Assembly (NCBI GenBank): GCA_028873745.1
Contig: JAPPNT010000020.1
Coordinates: 1 to 28,397 of the forward strand
Source: Chloroflexota bacterium
Lineage (GTDB): Bacteria; Chloroflexota; Dehalococcoidia; Lucifugimonadales; UBA1127
Direction of reading: 5' to 3'
DNA: 28,397 bases
Position numbers and translations under genes: made by a program. Shown here one piece after another: positions 10,806 through 17,603 of this stretch; position 1 is the stretch's first letter; the number at the start of each line of letters is the position of its first letter. The notes under the pieces were generated by a model, which made no database searches, was not told the origin of the DNA, and was given only the letters and a program-made list of their open reading frames with translations.

Positions 10806-12035
10806 CTACGCCGCCTCGCCGCGCAGCCGGCGGCGGTACACCCGGATGAGACCCTGCTGCCTGCGAGCGCTGCGCCGAAAGCCCTTGTCCTCGGCGATGC
10901 CGAGCACCCGCGCGGCCTCCTCCGTCACGGCGTTCTCCTGAAGCTGCGGCCACGCACGGTAGAGGGCGACTGCGGCCGCTGCGAGCTCCATTTCCCTGTT
11001 GCGGTTGCCCCATGCCCTTACGAAGGGCAGGAGGACGTTCACCGCAAGGTCCGACGCCCTGTCCGCGCCGATGAGAGCGCCGCCCGCCTCGGACGTGACT
11101 GCCAACCCGTCGCGCACGCCGGCGACGGAGCCCTCGCGGACCAGCGACGCCGCCCATGCTGCCAGCCCCTCGTCCCACGCGCGGTCGAGGAGCGCGGCCA
11201 TCCCCTCCAGCCGCCGCGATGGGTGGTTGGAGGGCCGCACCCGGAACAGCTTCCAATCCGACCTCGACAGCACCGGCGTCACCTGTCCGGGAGGGTGCCC
11301 TTCCGTTGCGAGGCCGCTAGCTTGCAGGAGCGCCGAGGCCAGCGCGGACCGCCGCTTCTCCGGCGCGACGCCGCGGAGCGCGCGGACGAGGGCTGGCAGA
11401 GAGAGACCATCGGCGAGGCGCGTCATTGCGGGGCTGTTGCCGCCGTAGCCGAGGCCGCCCATGATTCCGCGGTAGAGGGCCTCGGATGGGTCCGGGTGCG
11501 CCTGCAGCTCCTGGATGAACGCCCGCACCTTCTCGAAGAAGCGCGCGTCGCCCTCGCGGTCGAGGGTGCGCGCCAGCCGGTCCGCCGACGAGGGCAGCGC
11601 GGCGAGGGGCAGGGGGCGCGGGGGTGGCGGGGTGTCCCGCCTGCGGCGCCTGCCGAGGGTGCGCGGGAAGAGGACGGCTGTGGGCGCCCGGCGGCCCGAC
11701 GCGAGAATCACCGGGCCTTCTCCGCCGCGGAGCACGACGTGCAGGACGACGCCGTTGTAGTTGGGGTCTCCGCCGTGGCCGTGGGCCTCCCAGCCGTCCC
11801 GTCGCAGGTGCAGCTCGACGTCGCCGCGGACGACCTCGCCGCCCTCGCGCTGGAGGACGGCGTCGCGGAAGTCGGGCCCCGCCGACGCGCTGGCCCGGCC
11901 GGGGTAGAGCACCCGCAAGCGGGAGCCGTCGTCGCACTCGAGCGGCGGCAGCGACGCTCCGTGGTCGCGCCAGTACTGGGCGAGGGCGCGCTCGAGCACC
12001 GGCTGCTGCTTGGGCCGCTCCCTAACGTGCAGCAT
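10806..12035 (-). CDS. DUF2851 family protein
   Basis: Conserved protein family of unknown function; 409 residues. The N-terminal half has the family landmarks: LERALAQYWRDHG, RVLYPGRASASAGPDFRDAVL, RGDVELHLRRDGWEAHGHGGDPNYNGVVLHVVL. The GDVExHxxxxxWxxHGHxxDPxYxxVxLHVV pattern is rich in His, Asp and Glu and looks like a nuclease or metal-binding core, but I cannot assign an activity. The C-terminal half is Ala- and Arg-rich and probably helical. The start ATG lies inside the last codons of the upstream HTH gene (14-nt overlap), so the two are almost certainly co-translated. Confidence 0.8.
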   Translation of the reverse strand: MLHVRERPKQQPVLERALAQYWRDHGASLPPLECDDGSRLRVLYPGRASASAGPDFRDAVLQREGGEVVRGDVELHLRRDGWEAHGHGGDPNYNGVVLHVVLRGGEGPVILASGRRAPTAVLFPRTLGRRRRRDTPPPPRPLPLAALPSSADRLARTLDREGDARFFEKVRAFIQELQAHPDPSEALYRGIMGGLGYGGNSPAMTRLADGLSLPALVRALRGVAPEKRRSALASALLQASGLATEGHPPGQVTPVLSRSDWKLFRVRPSNHPSRRLEGMAALLDRAWDEGLAAWAASLVREGSVAGVRDGLAVTSEAGGALIGADRASDLAVNVLLPFVRAWGNRNREMELAAAAVALYRAWPQLQENAVTEEAARVLGIAEDKGFRRSARRQQGLIRVYRRRLRGEAA

Positions 12036-12327
12036 TGCTGTCTTCCGCGGGCTCGTTCTCGGGCGGCGGCGCCGACGATTCCGCCCTGTATTGGAAGTCG
12101 TTCTGCTCCGCCACCATACTCAGCAGGCGGGCCGAGGCGCCGCGGGGGCGGTAGATGCTGGTCTCCCACTCGCTGACCGTCTGCTGGCGCACGCCCAGCT
12201 CGTCCGCGAGCTCACCCTGCGTCGCGCCGAGGTGCTCGCGGAGCGCGCGGACGGACGCTGCGTCCCAGGGCAGCGACTCGGCACGGTATCGCGGACGGCG
12301 AGAGGACGGGCTCTTCCCTTCCGGCAC
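12022..12327 (-). CDS. XRE-type helix-turn-helix regulator
   Basis: Small (101-residue) DNA-binding protein with one Cro/C1-type HTH: REHLGATQGELADELGVRQQTVSEWETSIYRP at about 30-61. A basic N-terminal tail precedes it and an acidic, Pro-rich C-terminal tail follows. The GTG at 12327 has AAGGAGGG 4 nt upstream and lies 36 nt below a predicted transcription start. Its last codons overlap the DUF2851 start, so the pair forms one unit. A palindrome over its own promoter suggests autoregulation. The layout resembles small regulated modules, including antitoxin-first toxin-antitoxin pairs, but the partner is far larger than a typical toxin. Confidence 0.85.
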   Translation of the reverse strand: MPEGKSPSSRRPRYRAESLPWDAASVRALREHLGATQGELADELGVRQQTVSEWETSIYRPRGASARLLSMVAEQNDFQYRAESSAPPPENEPAEDSNAAR

Positions 12328-12369
12328 GGGGCCCTCCTTGCGCGGGCAGTGGGTCCGGTCTCAGAGGGC

Positions 12370-12399
12370 AGTATACACGGTAACGTGTAACGCATACAA
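12370..12399 (-). promoter_or_regulatory. Predicted promoter of the HTH-DUF2851 operon
   Basis: TTGTAT (12394-12399), 18-nt spacer, TATACT (12370-12375) on the minus strand. The A+T-rich patch stands out from the flanking G+C-rich DNA. Confidence 0.5.
12371..12397. promoter_or_regulatory. Palindromic candidate operator over the HTH promoter
   Basis: ACACG (12375-12379) and CGTGT (12384-12388) form a perfect inverted repeat with a 4-nt centre. GTAT (12371-12374) and ATAC (12394-12397) add an outer, slightly offset pair. The site covers the -10 and spacer, the position expected of an autorepressor site for the adjacent HTH protein. Confidence 0.45.
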
Positions 12400-12447
12400 T
12401 CAGGCAATCGTTACGGAAACGGAGGCCGTCTACGCGGCGCCTGCGGA

Positions 12448-13401
12448 CTAGCGGCGGATGGTGCGGCGGTCCCGATTCTCGAAGTAGGCGCACTCTGTCA
12501 GCAGATCGCCATCGGCCGCGCCGGCTTCGGCGATCTCGATGTGCTGGCGCGTGACATGCTTGTAGGGGAACGGCCCCTTGCCGTACAGCTCGGCGGGGAG
12601 TTCCAGCATCTGCGTGCGCTGCAGGTCGTAGCGCGCATCGGCGTCGACGAAACGCATGACGTAGGCTGCGCACCTGGGAAGCTCCCCCTCTTTCAGCATG
12701 ATGCTGCGGTGTACAACCCACTTGTTGAACACGAGGACGTCGCCCGGCTGGAAGTCGTCTTCGACCTGGTGCGTCTCGAGGATGGTGTCCAGGGGTGGTG
12801 TGTTGAAGATCCCGAAGCGCATGCCGTAGTATTCCTTCGGGCTGGTCCTGATGCCGGCCGCCTCCTTCGCCCGCAGCGTTGAAACCAACGCCCGCTCCAG
12901 CTGTTCGAAGCAGAACTCACCGGATATGACGTGCCGAGGCACGTACGCCATGCCGCCCCGTTGCCCCTGGGTGTCCACCGGCTGCAGCGGCGCCCACACC
13001 GTACAAGCGTATTCCTCGGCGAAATGGTACCCGAAACTCTGCACGTCAACGTGCCACGGCAACCCCTCGTGGACGTTCTGCTCGATTTCGAAGCAGTTCT
13101 CGAAGGTGAGAAACAGATCGTGTTCCGCCAGCTCCGTCAGCGCCTGCCGGAAGTAGGGACGCGCCATCAGTTCGTAGACGTCGTTCCTGTCGCTCCGGAA
13201 GTCCAATTGCGTGCGGCTGAGGTTCATACTGGTCGCGGAGTTTCTGGCCACTCCGGTCATTTCCCGCTCGGTCCTGTCACGCAACATTTCGACCACGTTG
13301 GGGTTCAAGAACCCCTCCAGCTTTACGAATCCGTCGCGCTGGCACTGCAGCTTGTGCTCGGGCGTGATGCGGAATGTATTGTCGAAGGGGTGTGACTCCA
13401 C
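12448..13401 (-). CDS. PhyH-family Fe(II)/2-oxoglutarate dioxygenase, copy A (HxD intact)
   Basis: Phytanoyl-CoA-dioxygenase-family enzyme of 317 residues. The double-stranded beta-helix core shows His117-Val-Asp119 (PWHVDVQSFG), GGMAYVPRHVISGE, the turn QPGDVLVFN, distal His231 (WVVHRS) and Arg243 (LPRCAAYVMR) as the likely 2-oxoglutarate anchor. These are the full facial triad and co-substrate residues, so it should be an active hydroxylase; the substrate is unknown. The GTG at 13401 has AAGGAGGG 4 nt upstream and aligns with the ATG start of copy B. By hand count it is about 75% identical to copy B with no indels up to residue 250. It has its own promoter and lies downstream of a tsaD remnant. 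Confidence 0.88.
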   Translation of the reverse strand: MESHPFDNTFRITPEHKLQCQRDGFVKLEGFLNPNVVEMLRDRTEREMTGVARNSATSMNLSRTQLDFRSDRNDVYELMARPYFRQALTELAEHDLFLTFENCFEIEQNVHEGLPWHVDVQSFGYHFAEEYACTVWAPLQPVDTQGQRGGMAYVPRHVISGEFCFEQLERALVSTLRAKEAAGIRTSPKEYYGMRFGIFNTPPLDTILETHQVEDDFQPGDVLVFNKWVVHRSIMLKEGELPRCAAYVMRFVDADARYDLQRTQMLELPAELYGKGPFPYKHVTRQHIEIAEAGAADGDLLTECAYFENRDRRTIRR

Positions 13402-13455
13402 GGCACCCTCCTTCCCTGTCGAACACGTGCGCACGTCAAACGTTAACTTGTGCGC

Positions 13456-13485
13456 ATACTAGAGAGATGCGCCTCATTCCGTCAA
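13456..13485 (-). promoter_or_regulatory. Promoter of PhyH copy A
   Basis: TTGACG (13480-13485), 18-nt spacer, TAGTAT (13456-13461). Both hexamers and the spacer length are identical to those of copy B at 14647-14676 while the spacer sequence has diverged, which is good evidence that both are used. It sits directly after the tsaD remnant. Confidence 0.65.
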
Positions 13486-13507
13486 CCCCGCCGGGACACA
13501 CCCCTCG

Positions 13508-13600
13508 CTAGAAGAACAGGCCGGGGTTGGCGTTGATCGCGAGGTTGGGTTGCAAGCCCCGTTGAACGCCGCGGAAGGCGGCAGGGGGGGCTATGGGGAG
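13508..13600 (-). pseudogene. Remnant of the 3' end of tsaD
   Basis: Reading the minus strand into the TAG at 13508-13510 gives GVQRGLQPNLAINANPGLFF. This matches the last 20 residues of the intact TsaD encoded just upstream (GVERGLQPDLAVNANPGLFF) at 17 of 20 positions. Nucleotide similarity continues past the stop (GTCAACCCCGCCGGG and CTCGCTAGAAGAACAGG occur at both places) and fades beyond about 13600. There is no start and no catalytic domain. It marks the edge of the segment duplicated with the PhyH gene. Confidence 0.8.
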
Positions 13601-13634
13601 GATGGCGCGGCCGTCGGCCATTTGGATGCGCGGA

Positions 13635-14591
13635 CTACCCGCGGCGGATGGTGCGGCGGTCGCGGTCGTCGAAGTAGGCGCATTCCGAGAGCTTGTCGCC
13701 GTCTGCCGCGCCGGCTTCGGCGATCTCGATGTGCTGGCGCGTCACCGGTTTGTATGGGAAAGGCCCCCTGGAGTAGAGCTCAGCGGGGAGTTCGAGGTTC
13801 TGCGCTCGCTGCAGGTCGTAACGTGATTCCGCGTCGACGAGTCGCATCACGTAGGCCGCGCGCCTGGGAAGTTCCCCCTCCTCCAGCGTGATACTGCGAT
13901 GCACGACCCACTTGTTGAAGACCAGGACGTCCCCCGGCTGGAAGTCGTCCTCCACCTGATGTGTCTCGAGGATGGTGGTCATGCTCGGTGTATTCAGAAG
14001 CTCGCTTCGCAGGTCATTGTACTCCTTGAAGCTCGTCCTCACACCGGCCCGCTCTTTCGCCCTCAGTGTTGAGACAACCGCCGGCTCCAGCTGGTCGTAC
14101 ATGAACTCGCCCGATATGACGTTCTGGGGCACGTACGCCATCCCGCCCCGTTGGCCCTGTGGGTCAACCGGCTGCAGCGGGGCCCACAGCGTGCATCCAA
14201 ACTCCCTGGAGAACTGGAAGCCGAAACTCTGCACGCCGACGTGCCAGCCAAACCCCTCATTGACCAGCTGCTCGATTTCAAAGCAGACTTCGAAGGTGAG
14301 AAAGAGATCGTGATCCACCAGCTCCGTCAGGGCCTTCCGGAAGTAGGGACGCGCCATCATTTCGTAGACGTCGTGCTTTTCGCTTTCAAAGTCATACTGA
14401 ACGCGACTGAAAGCGGAGCCGGTGGTGGTGTTTCTGGCGCTCCCTCGCATTTCCCGCTCGGTCCGGTCAAGCAACATGTCTATGACGGTGGGGTTCAAGA
14501 ACCCCTCCAGCTTGACGAAGCCGTCACGCATGTACTGTAACTTGTGCTCAGGTGTAATGCGGAACTCAGTGTCGAAGGAATGTGGCTGCAT
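13635..14591 (-). CDS. PhyH-family Fe(II)/2-oxoglutarate enzyme, copy B (HxG variant)
   Basis: Tandem paralogue of copy A, 318 residues. The fold landmarks are kept: GWHVGVQSFG, GGMAYVPQNVISGE, QPGDVLVFN, distal His231 (WVVHRS), Arg243. Residue 119, the iron-binding Asp of the HxD motif, is Gly (codon GGC at 14235-14237 against GAC in copy A). In Fe/2-oxoglutarate halogenases of this superfamily, Ala or Gly at this position opens a site for a halide; otherwise the change is expected to abolish hydroxylation. The rest of the frame is intact and well conserved, with a good start (ATG at 14591, AAGGAGGG 4 nt upstream) and its own promoter. No carrier protein or biosynthetic cluster is adjacent. 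Function uncertain: halogenase, altered oxygenase or pseudoenzyme. Confidence 0.85.
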   Translation of the reverse strand: MQPHSFDTEFRITPEHKLQYMRDGFVKLEGFLNPTVIDMLLDRTEREMRGSARNTTTGSAFSRVQYDFESEKHDVYEMMARPYFRKALTELVDHDLFLTFEVCFEIEQLVNEGFGWHVGVQSFGFQFSREFGCTLWAPLQPVDPQGQRGGMAYVPQNVISGEFMYDQLEPAVVSTLRAKERAGVRTSFKEYNDLRSELLNTPSMTTILETHQVEDDFQPGDVLVFNKWVVHRSITLEEGELPRRAAYVMRLVDAESRYDLQRAQNLELPAELYSRGPFPYKPVTRQHIEIAEAGAADGDKLSECAYFDDRDRRTIRRG

Positions 14592-14646
14592 GGCGCCCTC
14601 CTTCGCTGTCGAGCAAGAATACCACGCAAGCGAAACATTTGACTGC

Positions 14647-14676
14647 ATACTAGGAACGGCAGGGGTACTCCGTCAA
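14647..14676 (-). promoter_or_regulatory. Promoter of PhyH copy B
   Basis: TTGACG (14671-14676), 18-nt spacer, TAGTAT (14647-14652), beginning 23 nt after the tsaD stop codon. Duplicated hexamer for hexamer in front of copy A. Confidence 0.65.
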
Positions 14677-14698
14677 CCCCGCCGGGTCACACTCCTCG

Positions 14699-15736
14699 CT
14701 AGAAGAACAGGCCCGGGTTGGCGTTGACGGCGAGATCGGGCTGCAGGCCCCGCTCGACGCCGTGGCAGGCGGCGGCGGCGATCATGGCGCCGTTATCCGT
14801 GCACAGCGCCGGGCGGGGGATGAGGACGGGCACGTGGGAGCGCCCCCGCATCGCCTCTCGGAGGGCGGCGTTGGCGGAGACGCCGCCGCCGATGAGGACG
14901 CCGCGGGCCTCGGTCTGGCGGGCGGCGTCGAGGGTCTTCTCGACGAGCACGTCGACTGCGGCTTCCTGGAAACCGGCCGCCAGCGCGCGCCTTCGCTCCA
15001 GGCCGTCATCGTCCAGCTCCGCCGGGCCGTCGGGGAGGCCCACGCCGACGCCGAGCTCGCGGGCGCGGTGAAGGACGGCCGTCTTGAGGCCGCTGAAGCT
15101 GAACTCCAGCGTGCCCCGCATCCAAGCTCGCGGCAGGGGCTCAACGCTCGATGCCCCCTGCGCTTCGCGCTGGATGGCCGGGCCGCCGGGGAAGCCGAGG
15201 CCCATGACGCGGGCCGCCTTGTCGAAGGCCTCGCCGGCCGCGTCGTCTCGCGTGCCGCCGAGGTGGTGGTAGTCGCCGTGGCCGCGCATGAGGACGAGGT
15301 CCGTGTGGCCGCCGGAGACCAGCAGGCAGACGATGGGGAAGCCGACGGCCTCCTCGGGTGTCGGCCCCCCCTCCAGCCAGGCGGCGTACATGTGGCCCTC
15401 GAGGTGGTTCATGCCGTAGAGGGGGAGGCCGAGCCCCATCGCGAGGCCCTTCGCGTAGTTGACGCCGACCAGAAGGGACCCGGCCAGACCGGGGCCCGCC
15501 GTCACCGAAACGCCGTCGAGGTCGTCGGGGGTCACGCCCGCCTCCTGGAGGGCCTGGCGGTAGATGGGCGTCATGGCGAGCATGTGCTGGCGAGAGGCCA
15601 CCTCGGGAACGACGCCGCCGTAGCGTGCGTGCACCTCGACCTGGGAGCTGATGACGTTGGAGAGGATGCGCCGGCCGTCGGCGACAACGCTGGCCGCCGT
15701 CTCGTCGCAGGAGGTCTCGATGCCGAGCATGAGCAT
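14699..15736 (-). CDS. tsaD: tRNA N6-adenosine threonylcarbamoyltransferase TsaD
   Basis: Transfers the threonylcarbamoyl group to A37 of ANN-decoding tRNAs, normally with TsaB and TsaE (neither gene is in the window). The 345-residue protein has GIETSCDETAASV, the metal-binding HLEGH (His111, His115), VSGGHTDLV, the AGEAFDKAARVMGLGFPGG stretch, GGGVSANAALREA and the C-terminal TDNGAMIA. It starts 4 nt after the stop of the PP2C-like gene, so it is probably co-transcribed with it. An alternative ATG two codons in (15730) is possible. Its 3' end was copied once, as the remnant at 13508. Confidence 0.95.
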   Translation of the reverse strand: MLMLGIETSCDETAASVVADGRRILSNVISSQVEVHARYGGVVPEVASRQHMLAMTPIYRQALQEAGVTPDDLDGVSVTAGPGLAGSLLVGVNYAKGLAMGLGLPLYGMNHLEGHMYAAWLEGGPTPEEAVGFPIVCLLVSGGHTDLVLMRGHGDYHHLGGTRDDAAGEAFDKAARVMGLGFPGGPAIQREAQGASSVEPLPRAWMRGTLEFSFSGLKTAVLHRARELGVGVGLPDGPAELDDDGLERRRALAAGFQEAAVDVLVEKTLDAARQTEARGVLIGGGVSANAALREAMRGRSHVPVLIPRPALCTDNGAMIAAAACHGVERGLQPDLAVNANPGLFF

Positions 15737-15740
15737 TGGG

Positions 15741-16382
15741 CTAGTCCGCCGGCGAGACCAGGATGAGGCCGAGGAAGAGCTCCGCGTTGCTCATCAGGGA
15801 TGCAAGGTTGTCGGCCGCCGCCCGCGGGCTCGACGAGAGGACGGCCTGCAGGCCGTCCATGTTGGCGGTGGCGGTGATGCCGGAATCGCAGATGAGGACC
15901 GTCTCGCCCGGCTGCAGGTCCAGCCGCTCCATGGCCGGCGAGACCTCGGGCAGGTTGCCCAGGGCGGAGGACATGGTGCCGGGCACGGAAAGCCGCACGC
16001 GGCGCACCCCCGCACGGTCGAGCTGGAAGACGGCGATGTCGGCCACAGCGGCCAGGAAGGCCTCCTCGCCGCGGGCGGCCAGCAGCGTCACGCCGACGCC
16101 CGCGCCGCCGGGGGTCGAGAGCTCCTGATGGCAGGCCTGGAAGGCGCCGTTGATCGCCGTTGTCAGAGACGTGCCTCCGAGGGCGCTGAGGCGGCGGCGC
16201 AGCGAGGTCATCGCGGCCTGGCACCGCGCCTCGCCGTCGGGGCCGTCGCATTCGATGAGGGCGTGGAACTGCACCGGGTCTCCGCCGCCCCGGCCCGTGA
16301 AGGTCGAGTAGTAGGGAGCGGGGTCGGTCATGTGCGAGCCGTAGTGCGCGGCCACGGGAACAATGCTTGGGGTCCAATCCAT
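15741..16382 (-). CDS. Degenerate PP2C-like phosphatase domain protein (tentative)
   Basis: 213 residues, not confidently recognised. The middle and C-terminal part resembles a PP2C/SpoIIE-type fold: GVGVTLLAARGEEAFLAAVADIAVFQLDRAGVRRV, then SALGNLPEVSP, then LQPGETVLICDSGITATAN, which mirrors the usual GDxLLLCSDGLT. The metal-binding Asp-Gly of SDG reads DSG here, and the N-terminal metal-binding DG motif of true phosphatases is absent, so it is probably not an active phosphatase. The ATG at 16382 has GGAGG 5 nt upstream and sits 20 nt below a predicted transcription start, which rules out the longer frame to 16439. It overlaps nothing and is followed 4 nt later by tsaD. Confidence 0.55.
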   Translation of the reverse strand: MDWTPSIVPVAAHYGSHMTDPAPYYSTFTGRGGGDPVQFHALIECDGPDGEARCQAAMTSLRRRLSALGGTSLTTAINGAFQACHQELSTPGGAGVGVTLLAARGEEAFLAAVADIAVFQLDRAGVRRVRLSVPGTMSSALGNLPEVSPAMERLDLQPGETVLICDSGITATANMDGLQAVLSSSPRAAADNLASLMSNAELFLGLILVSPAD

Positions 16383-16409
16383 GGCGGCCTCCAGCGTATT
16401 CGTAACTTC

Positions 16410-16439
16410 ATAGTACGGCGCGGCACGCCGGAGCGGCAA
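16410..16439 (-). promoter_or_regulatory. Predicted promoter of the PP2C-like gene and tsaD
   Basis: TTGCCG (16434-16439), 18-nt spacer, TACTAT (16410-16415), within the 84-nt gap after the ComE-like gene. Confidence 0.5.
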
Positions 16440-16466
16440 GCGGCGCGTGCCACGGTTGGCGCCGGT

Positions 16467-17036
16467 TTAGCGGGCCGCGGGCCGGTCAAAGGTGCGGCGG
16501 AAGCGCTGCAGATTCTCCTCGATCGACACGTCCGGGCGGTCGGGGTTGTCGCTGCCCTCGACGTCCGCGATGATGCACCACGGGCCGTCCTCGCGCATGG
16601 CCTGGTCGAAGGCTTCCTCGAGCGCTTCCAGCGTCGAGACAGCGGCCACCTTCGGGATCCCGGAGCCGCGCGCGACGGCGGCGAGGTCCGTCACAACGGC
16701 CGTGTGCGTCGGCTGGCCTCCGGTGCCCGCCCACTGGTGGTTGTCCCACACGATGTGGACCAGATTGGCGGGCGACTGGCGGGCGATGGTGCCCAGCGAG
16801 CCGAGGTTCATCAGCAGCGAGCCGTCGCCGTCCATGACGACGATCTTGCGGTCGGGCGCGGCGAGGGCGATGCCGAGGCCCACCGAGGAGGTCAGGCCCA
16901 TTGCGCCCCACATGTACAGGTTGGCGTCGCGGTCGTCCAGATTGTGCAGGTGGAACGTCGTGCCGCCGAGGTTGGAGACGATGGGGGCGCCACCCACGCG
17001 GTCCAGCACGGCCCTGATGGCGTCAACGCGGAGCAT
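16467..17036 (-). CDS. TPP-dependent decarboxylase, beta (ComE-like) subunit
   Basis: 189-residue C-terminal-type thiamine-diphosphate module. It shows NLGGTTFHL, GAMGLTSSVGLGIALA and the TPP/Mg motif GDGSLLMNLGSL (about 70-81), with WDNHQWAGTGGQP after it. This is the half that binds the diphosphate in split enzymes such as sulfopyruvate decarboxylase (ComDE); phosphonopyruvate decarboxylase is the close fused relative. Sulfopyruvate, phosphonopyruvate or another 3-substituted pyruvate is the likely substrate class, but no sulfolactate or phosphonate genes are adjacent. The ATG at 17036 has GGGAGG 5 nt upstream and overlaps the alpha subunit by 14 nt, consistent with an obligate complex. Confidence 0.82.
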   Translation of the reverse strand: MLRVDAIRAVLDRVGGAPIVSNLGGTTFHLHNLDDRDANLYMWGAMGLTSSVGLGIALAAPDRKIVVMDGDGSLLMNLGSLGTIARQSPANLVHIVWDNHQWAGTGGQPTHTAVVTDLAAVARGSGIPKVAAVSTLEALEEAFDQAMREDGPWCIIADVEGSDNPDRPDVSIEENLQRFRRTFDRPAAR

Positions 17037-17535
17037 CGCGGCCTCCCGTCATCAGCGTTGAGAGCAGGTTGGCGACCGGCAGCCTGCCGGCGTACGTGAG
17101 CGCGATGACGCCCGAGAGCGTCCGGTCGAGCTCGTCCTCGCGGGTGAGGTGGAAGTACTGGAGGCCGAGGGCGTCGAGGATGCCGGGGATGGCTCGCGCG
17201 CCGGGCACCTGCGCCAAGTTGAACTCGCCGGGCCCGCCGCGCATGCCGATGAACCACACGAAGGGGATGCGGTACGGGATGTTGAGGGTCGCCAGCGCGT
17301 TGACGGTGTTGCCGAAGCCGCTGCTCTGCATGAAGACGGCCCCGCGCTGCCCGGCGGCATAGGCGCCGGAGATGATGCCGACGGCCTCCTCCTCGCGGGT
17401 GGTGGGAATCATGTGGAAGAAGGGGTCCTGCTCCATCAGCCGCAGGACGCGCCACGTCACCCCGTCGGGCACGTAGGCGGCAAGGCTCACGCCCGCGTCC
17501 TTCAGCCCCTGCACAATCTGCTCAGCCCAGGCCAT
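17023..17535 (-). CDS. TPP-dependent decarboxylase, alpha (ComD-like) subunit
   Basis: 170-residue pyrimidine-binding (N-terminal-type) TPP module. Landmarks are AAYVPDGVTWRVL, TTREEEAVGIISGAYAAGQRG (Glu48-Glu50 includes the Glu that activates the cofactor), QSSGFGNTVNAL and PFVWFIGMRGGPGEFN. With the overlapping beta gene it makes a complete small decarboxylase of ComDE type. In methanogens ComDE serves coenzyme M synthesis; in bacteria such pairs more often act on sulfonates or unknown 2-oxoacids. The ATG at 17535 has GGAGG 4 nt upstream and follows a near-consensus promoter with a leader of only about a dozen nucleotides. Confidence 0.82.
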   Translation of the reverse strand: MAWAEQIVQGLKDAGVSLAAYVPDGVTWRVLRLMEQDPFFHMIPTTREEEAVGIISGAYAAGQRGAVFMQSSGFGNTVNALATLNIPYRIPFVWFIGMRGGPGEFNLAQVPGARAIPGILDALGLQYFHLTREDELDRTLSGVIALTYAGRLPVANLLSTLMTGGRDAPR

Positions 17536-17554
17536 GCGTCCTCCAACGCGGCGG

Positions 17555-17584
17555 AATATAGGTGCGGGTGCGATGGGGTGTCAA
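17555..17584 (-). promoter_or_regulatory. Strong promoter of the ComDE-like operon
   Basis: TTGACA (17579-17584), 18-nt spacer, TATATT (17555-17560), the closest match to the sigma70 consensus in the window. Transcription would begin about 12 nt before the ATG at 17535. Confidence 0.65.
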
Positions 17585-17603
17585 GCGAGCAGCCGAGCTG
17601 CGG

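Noticed and set aside
12022..12327. HTH-DUF2851 pair as a classical toxin-antitoxin system
   Set aside because: The partner is 409 residues with no known toxin motif; only the overlapping layout fits, so I list it as a regulated pair instead.
12448..14591. The PhyH pair as an assembly duplication artefact
   Set aside because: The copies differ at about a quarter of residues and have diverged promoter spacers, so they are genuine separate genes.
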